From NCBI GenBank assembly GCA_946410505.1, contig CAMKAP010000075.1, positions 1-8,741 of the forward strand: DNA of 8,741 bases, written 5' to 3'. The position numbers and the translations under genes were made by a program. The notes below the pieces were generated by a model. That model did not search any database. It saw only the letters and a program-made list of their open reading frames with translations, and was not told the DNA's origin. Each line of letters begins with the position of its first letter. The first letter of the stretch is position 1. Positions 6,082 to 8,741 of this stretch are shown piece by piece. This stretch comes from an uncultured Clostridia bacterium. GTDB taxonomy: Bacteria > Bacillota_A > Clostridia > Oscillospirales > Oscillospiraceae.

Positions 6082-6651
6082 ATGGCGAACATGATGCAGA
6101 CCAAACAGGCGATCCGCACAGCGTTTCTGCAGCTTCTGGAGGAGCGCACGCTCAACAAGATCACCGTGCGGGACATCACGGACCGCTGCGGCATCAATCG
6201 CAATACCTTCTACTATCACTATCAGGACATTCCGGCGCTGCTGGAGGAGATGTGCTCGGACGAGGTGGAGCGCATCGTACGGGAATATCCCAGCATCCAG
6301 TCCGTGGAGGACTGTCTGGATACTGCCCTGCAGTTTGCCATGCAGAATCGTCGGGCCATCCTGCACATTTATAATTCCGACAATCGCAGCACCTATGCCA
6401 ACTGCCTCTGGCGCATCTGCGAGCATTCGGTGCGCACCTATGTGGACACGGTGCTGGACGGGCGACAAGTAAACGAACGGGACAAGGAACTGATCATCCG
6501 CTACCACAAGTGCGCCTGCTTCGGCTGGGTGGTGGACTGCATCTCCCGCGGGATGCGGGACGACATCCTGGAGGATATGCACCGCATCTGCCAGCTCAAG
6601 AAGGACGCCGCCGAGGACATGATCCGGCGCAGAGTCCGGGATTACGAATAA
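6082..6651 (+). CDS. TetR/AcrR-family transcriptional regulator
   Basis: 189-residue DNA-binding protein. The N-terminal TetR_N domain (about 5-55) includes AIRTAFLQLLEERTLNKITV and the helix-turn-helix VRDITDRCGINRNTFYYHYQD (29-49), with the family's conserved FYYHY end. The C-terminal ligand/dimer region (60-189) is all-helical and has several cysteines (C78, C108, C113, C144, C146, C153, C170); it resembles the TetR_C_7/DhaS-like group common in Firmicutes. AGGAG (6071-6075) overlaps the thioesterase stop codon and lies 6 nt before ATG, so it is the last gene of the operon. By position it most likely controls its own operon, with a candidate operator at 3091-3103. The ligand is unknown; a fatty acid or acyl-CoA is a guess from the adjoining thioesterase. 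Confidence 0.92.
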   Translation: MANMMQTKQAIRTAFLQLLEERTLNKITVRDITDRCGINRNTFYYHYQDIPALLEEMCSDEVERIVREYPSIQSVEDCLDTALQFAMQNRRAILHIYNSDNRSTYANCLWRICEHSVRTYVDTVLDGRQVNERDKELIIRYHKCACFGWVVDCISRGMRDDILEDMHRICQLKKDAAEDMIRRRVRDYE

Positions 6652-6660
6652 GAACGAAAA

Positions 6661-6696
6661 ACAGCCCCGGGCGGCATAAAAGCCGACCGGGGCTGT
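6661..6696 (-). terminator. Intrinsic terminator of proX, convergent with tetR
   Basis: Arms ACAGCCCCGG (6661-6670) and CCGGGGCTGT (6687-6696) pair perfectly, with a second inner stem CGGC/GCCG (6672-6675, 6682-6685). On the minus strand the hairpin is followed by TTTTTCGTTCTT, a proper U-tract, 11 nt after the proX stop. On the plus strand it is followed by CTGCGCGCAG with no U-tract, so tetR transcripts would end poorly here by the intrinsic mechanism. Confidence 0.85.
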
Positions 6697-6707
6697 CTGC
6701 GCGCAGA

Positions 6708-7265
6708 TCAGTCCTCAATTGTCCAGGGAAAGTCCACAAAGCCGGGCTCGTGCTCTATGGCGGGCAGCACGCGTGAGAAAAGATCGGCGGTGGAAAAGCG
6801 CAGGCTGGAGCTGTTGATGCACGGATGGCAGCCGAAGTATTCCTCCTGCAGCAGATCCCGGTCCACCAGCAGCTTCACGACCTTCTCCCGATCGTTCATG
6901 AGCCCCAGCACGCTCACGGAGCCTGGCGTAATGTCCAGATACTTTTCCATGTGCGCAGGGCTTGCAAAGCTCAGGCGGGCCGAGCCGATCTGCTTGGAGA
7001 GGAGCTTGGTCTTGAAGGGCTTGTCCCCGGGCATGAGCAGCAGATAGAAATCCGTCTGCTGCCGGTTCGTGAGAAAGAGATTCTTACAGATCCTGCAGCC
7101 CAGCAGGCCCTCCACCTCCCGGCAGGCATCAATGGTGTCGGCGTGCTCGTGGTCCACACGGTAATAGGCAACGCCGAGCCGGTCCAGCAGATCGTAGCAG
7201 CGCTCCTCCTTGGGGATGCGCATTTTCGCCGGTCGGCCGCGGTATAAGGTAGGATCAAAATACAT
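6708..7265 (-). CDS. proX: Prolyl-tRNA deacylase ProX (YbaK/ProXp-ala family)
   Basis: Stand-alone editing enzyme that hydrolyses mischarged tRNA(Pro), typically Ala-tRNA(Pro), guarding against alanine-for-proline errors. The 185-residue protein is one YbaK/aaRS-associated domain. It has KEERCYDLLDRLG near the start, DHEHADTIDAC (38-48), CKNLFLTNRQQT (60-71) with the essential-type lysine K61, and YLLLMPGDKPFKTKLLSKQI (74-93). PGSVSVLGLMND (114-125) and GCHPCINSSSL (145-155) carry the conserved HP and N of the pocket. Start at ATG 7265 with GAGGG (7279-7275) 9 nt upstream; an internal ATG at residue 15 would cut a segment usually present. It follows cstA on the same strand, but an intrinsic terminator lies directly between them. 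The symbol is by family; substrate specificity was not tested. Confidence 0.9.
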   Translation of the reverse strand: MYFDPTLYRGRPAKMRIPKEERCYDLLDRLGVAYYRVDHEHADTIDACREVEGLLGCRICKNLFLTNRQQTDFYLLLMPGDKPFKTKLLSKQIGSARLSFASPAHMEKYLDITPGSVSVLGLMNDREKVVKLLVDRDLLQEEYFGCHPCINSSSLRFSTADLFSRVLPAIEHEPGFVDFPWTIED

Positions 7266-7282
7266 GTGAAGAAACCCTCAGA

Positions 7283-7312
7283 AAAAGGACGCTGCGGATG
7301 CAGCGTCCTTTT
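7283..7312 (-). terminator. Intrinsic terminator of cstA
   Basis: Perfect 13-bp inverted repeat, AAAAGGACGCTGC (7283-7295) and GCAGCGTCCTTTT (7300-7312), with a 4-nt loop. On the minus strand it ends in an uninterrupted TTTTT, 20 nt after the cstA stop. It also has a T-run on the plus strand, so it is symmetrical. Its 3' edge on the minus strand is only 17 nt from the proX start codon. Confidence 0.9.
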
Positions 7313-7332
7313 GATTATGTTTTGCGATCGGC

Positions 7333-8741
7333 TTACGCCTTCTTGGACTTGGCCTGAGCGGACAGAGTCTTGAAGGACATGACAGCCAGGACAACCGCCA
7401 GGACAACCAGAGCGATGCTCCAGATAACCTGGAAGTAGGTGCCCCACTGAGCGCCGGCAGCGATGGTGGCAAAGCCCTTCACGATGGTGAAGCACAGAGC
7501 AGTGATCGTCGCGCAGAGCATGAAGATCATGGGGAAGAAGAACATCTTGTTGTTGCGGCCGATCTTGCCGAGCCAGGTGCAGACAGCGAGCATAGCAACG
7601 CCGGCGAGCAGCTGGTTGGCAGCACCGAACACGCTCCAGATCTGGGACAGGCCCATGAAGCCCATGCCGCAGCCGATAACGACCATGATCAGGGTGGAGA
7701 CGATAGGAGTGCTGAAGAACTTGGCAGCGCCGGTCAGATCCTCATGGGTCTTTCCTTCCGGAGTGAGCAGCTCGGCAAACAGGTAACGGCACAGACGAGT
7801 TGCGGAGTCCAGAGAGGTCAGAGCGAAGACGGAGACGGCCAGGGTGAACAGGTTGTAGATGGTGCTGTAGGAGCCATGCACGAAGGAATCGAACATGGTG
7901 GCGATACCACCGGCGAAAATGGTGGGAGGAGCGGACATCTGGTACTTATCGCCGACCTGGTTCCACACCACGCCGACAGCGATCAGAGCGATCACGCCCA
8001 GGGCGGACTCGATGACCATGGAGCCGTAGCCGATGATCTGGGCATCCTTCTCATTGTTGATCTGCTTGGAGGAAGTACCGGAGGAGATCAGAGAGTGGAA
8101 GCCGGAGCAAGCGCCGCAGGCGACGGTGATGAACAGGAAGGGGAAGATGGGCTGACCGGCGGCGTTGACCAGGCCGGTGAAAGCGGGAACTTCCACAACA
8201 GCGGTGCCGGTGAAGGAGCCGCCGATGATGGAGATGAGAGCCAGACCCATCATACCGTAGAGCAGGAAGGAGCTCAGGTAGTCACGGGGCTGCAGCAGGA
8301 TCCACACGGGCAGCAGGGAAGCCACGGTGACATACACGGCGATGAAGAGGACCCAGAAGGTGCGGCTGAAGTGCAGGCCGATTTCCTGGCCGATGAAGAC
8401 GATGGCGATGATGCCGATGATGCCGATGATGGTCGCAGGGCCGATCTTGGCGTTCTTGCGGTACACGAAGAAACCGAAGATGGCGGCGATGACGATGAAC
8501 AGGATGGAGGTCATTGCCGTGGCGCCGTTGGCGGCATAGGTGGGAGCGGAAGGATCCACAGACACGAAGGTACCGGCCACGACAGCGGTGAAGGAGGCGA
8601 TGACCAGGATCAGAACGGCGAGGGCGAAGACGATGAAGAGGCGCTGGGCCTTGACGCCCATGGAGTCCTTCATGATCTGGCCGATAGAGCCGCCGTTGTG
8701 ACGGATGGAGGCGAACAGGGCGCCAAAGTCATGCATGGCAC
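7333..8741 (-). CDS. cstA: Carbon starvation protein CstA, peptide/pyruvate transporter family (5' end outside window)
   Basis: Polytopic membrane transporter of the CstA/YjiY family, linked to uptake of peptides or pyruvate during carbon limitation. The visible 469 codons run to the window edge. The first residues, MHDFGALFASIRHNGGSIGQ, match the interior family segment (G)VHDFGALFASVRH, so that methionine is not the start; roughly 90-100 N-terminal residues lie beyond the window. Counting from it, family-typical stretches are PRDYLSSFLLYGMM (150-163), ACGACSGFHSLISSGTSSKQ (206-225), ALTSLDSATRLCRYLFAE (305-322) and FGAANQLLAGVAM (370-382). About a dozen hydrophobic helices are spread between them. 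The C-terminus is short and basic (SAQAKSKKA). Codon choice looks more restricted than in the plus-strand genes, as in a strongly expressed gene (judged by eye). It ends in a strong terminator, followed by proX. Confidence 0.93.
   Translation of the reverse strand, partial: AMHDFGALFASIRHNGGSIGQIMKDSMGVKAQRLFIVFALAVLILVIASFTAVVAGTFVSVDPSAPTYAANGATAMTSILFIVIAAIFGFFVYRKNAKIGPATIIGIIGIIAIVFIGQEIGLHFSRTFWVLFIAVYVTVASLLPVWILLQPRDYLSSFLLYGMMGLALISIIGGSFTGTAVVEVPAFTGLVNAAGQPIFPFLFITVACGACSGFHSLISSGTSSKQINNEKDAQIIGYGSMVIESALGVIALIAVGVVWNQVGDKYQMSAPPTIFAGGIATMFDSFVHGSYSTIYNLFTLAVSVFALTSLDSATRLCRYLFAELLTPEGKTHEDLTGAAKFFSTPIVSTLIMVVIGCGMGFMGLSQIWSVFGAANQLLAGVAMLAVCTWLGKIGRNNKMFFFPMIFMLCATITALCFTIVKGFATIAAGAQWGTYFQVIWSIALVVLAVVLAVMSFKTLSAQAKSKKA
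8407..8433. repeat. Three tandem 9-bp units inside cstA
   Basis: GATGATGCC occurs twice in a row (8407-8415, 8416-8424) and is followed by GATGATGGT (8425-8433). On the coding (minus) strand the units encode Ile-Ile-Gly type repeats within a membrane helix (about residues 101-111 of the visible protein, IIGIIGII). It is in frame and causes no disruption. Confidence 0.7.

Noticed and set aside
5029..6582. 517-codon open frame on the minus strand opposite the thioesterase and tetR genes
   Set aside because: It spans the junctions of three clear plus-strand genes and shows no family motif; its length comes from high GC and codon bias on the other strand.
8407..8433. Tandem 9-bp units considered as a CRISPR-like or variable-number repeat
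   Set aside because: There are only three short units, in frame within a cstA membrane helix, with no spacers; they reflect Ile-Ile-Gly coding repetition.

Overview
The window looks like ordinary chromosomal sequence from a GC-rich (roughly 60%) anaerobic member of the Clostridia. The best guess is the Oscillospirales/Oscillospiraceae (Oscillibacter-, Lawsonibacter- or Flavonifractor-like). This rests on strong GGAGG-type ribosome binding sites, compact intrinsic terminators, and a Clostridia-style mix of genes: stand-alone PlsY, ProX-type Ala-tRNA(Pro) deacylase, CstA and a bacterial acyl-ACP thioesterase. The lineage is inferred from gene character, not from a marker gene.

Layout. (1) Positions 16-1393, minus strand: a 23S rRNA m5U methyltransferase of the RlmD/RlmC family without a TRAM domain, then a 43-codon ORF of unknown function, then a long hairpin. 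(2) Positions 1394-1500: a divergent promoter region in which two extended -10 promoters share one palindromic -35 box. (3) Positions 1501-2133, plus strand: an RluA-family pseudouridine synthase, so two RNA-modification genes diverge from one control region. (4) Positions 2134-2401: a 268-bp gene-free stretch with a good promoter and a structured leader in front of plsY. (5) Positions 2402-3022: plsY, closed by a strong terminator. (6) Positions 3066-6651: a four-gene operon reading DUF4213/DUF364 protein, GT39-like membrane glycosyltransferase, acyl-ACP thioesterase and TetR-family regulator. Its genes overlap or are separated by at most 9 nt, behind one extended -10 promoter. (7) Positions 6661-8741, minus strand: cstA (its 5' end lies outside the window), an intrinsic terminator, proX, and a final terminator shared with the convergent tetR gene.

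Function. Two modules deal with RNA and translation quality (methyltransferase/pseudouridine synthase; ProX). PlsY and the thioesterase both act on acyl-chain flux but sit in different transcription units. The operon in (6) is the least predictable part: a membrane sugar transferase, a free-fatty-acid-releasing enzyme and a putative metal-binding protein under a TetR-type regulator.

I found no CRISPR array, tRNA or rRNA gene, insertion sequence, phage gene, defence locus or clearly undescribed multi-gene system. The observations most worth checking are the plsY leader, the shared -35 divergent promoter, the small ORF after the methyltransferase, and the DUF364-GT39-thioesterase-TetR operon.
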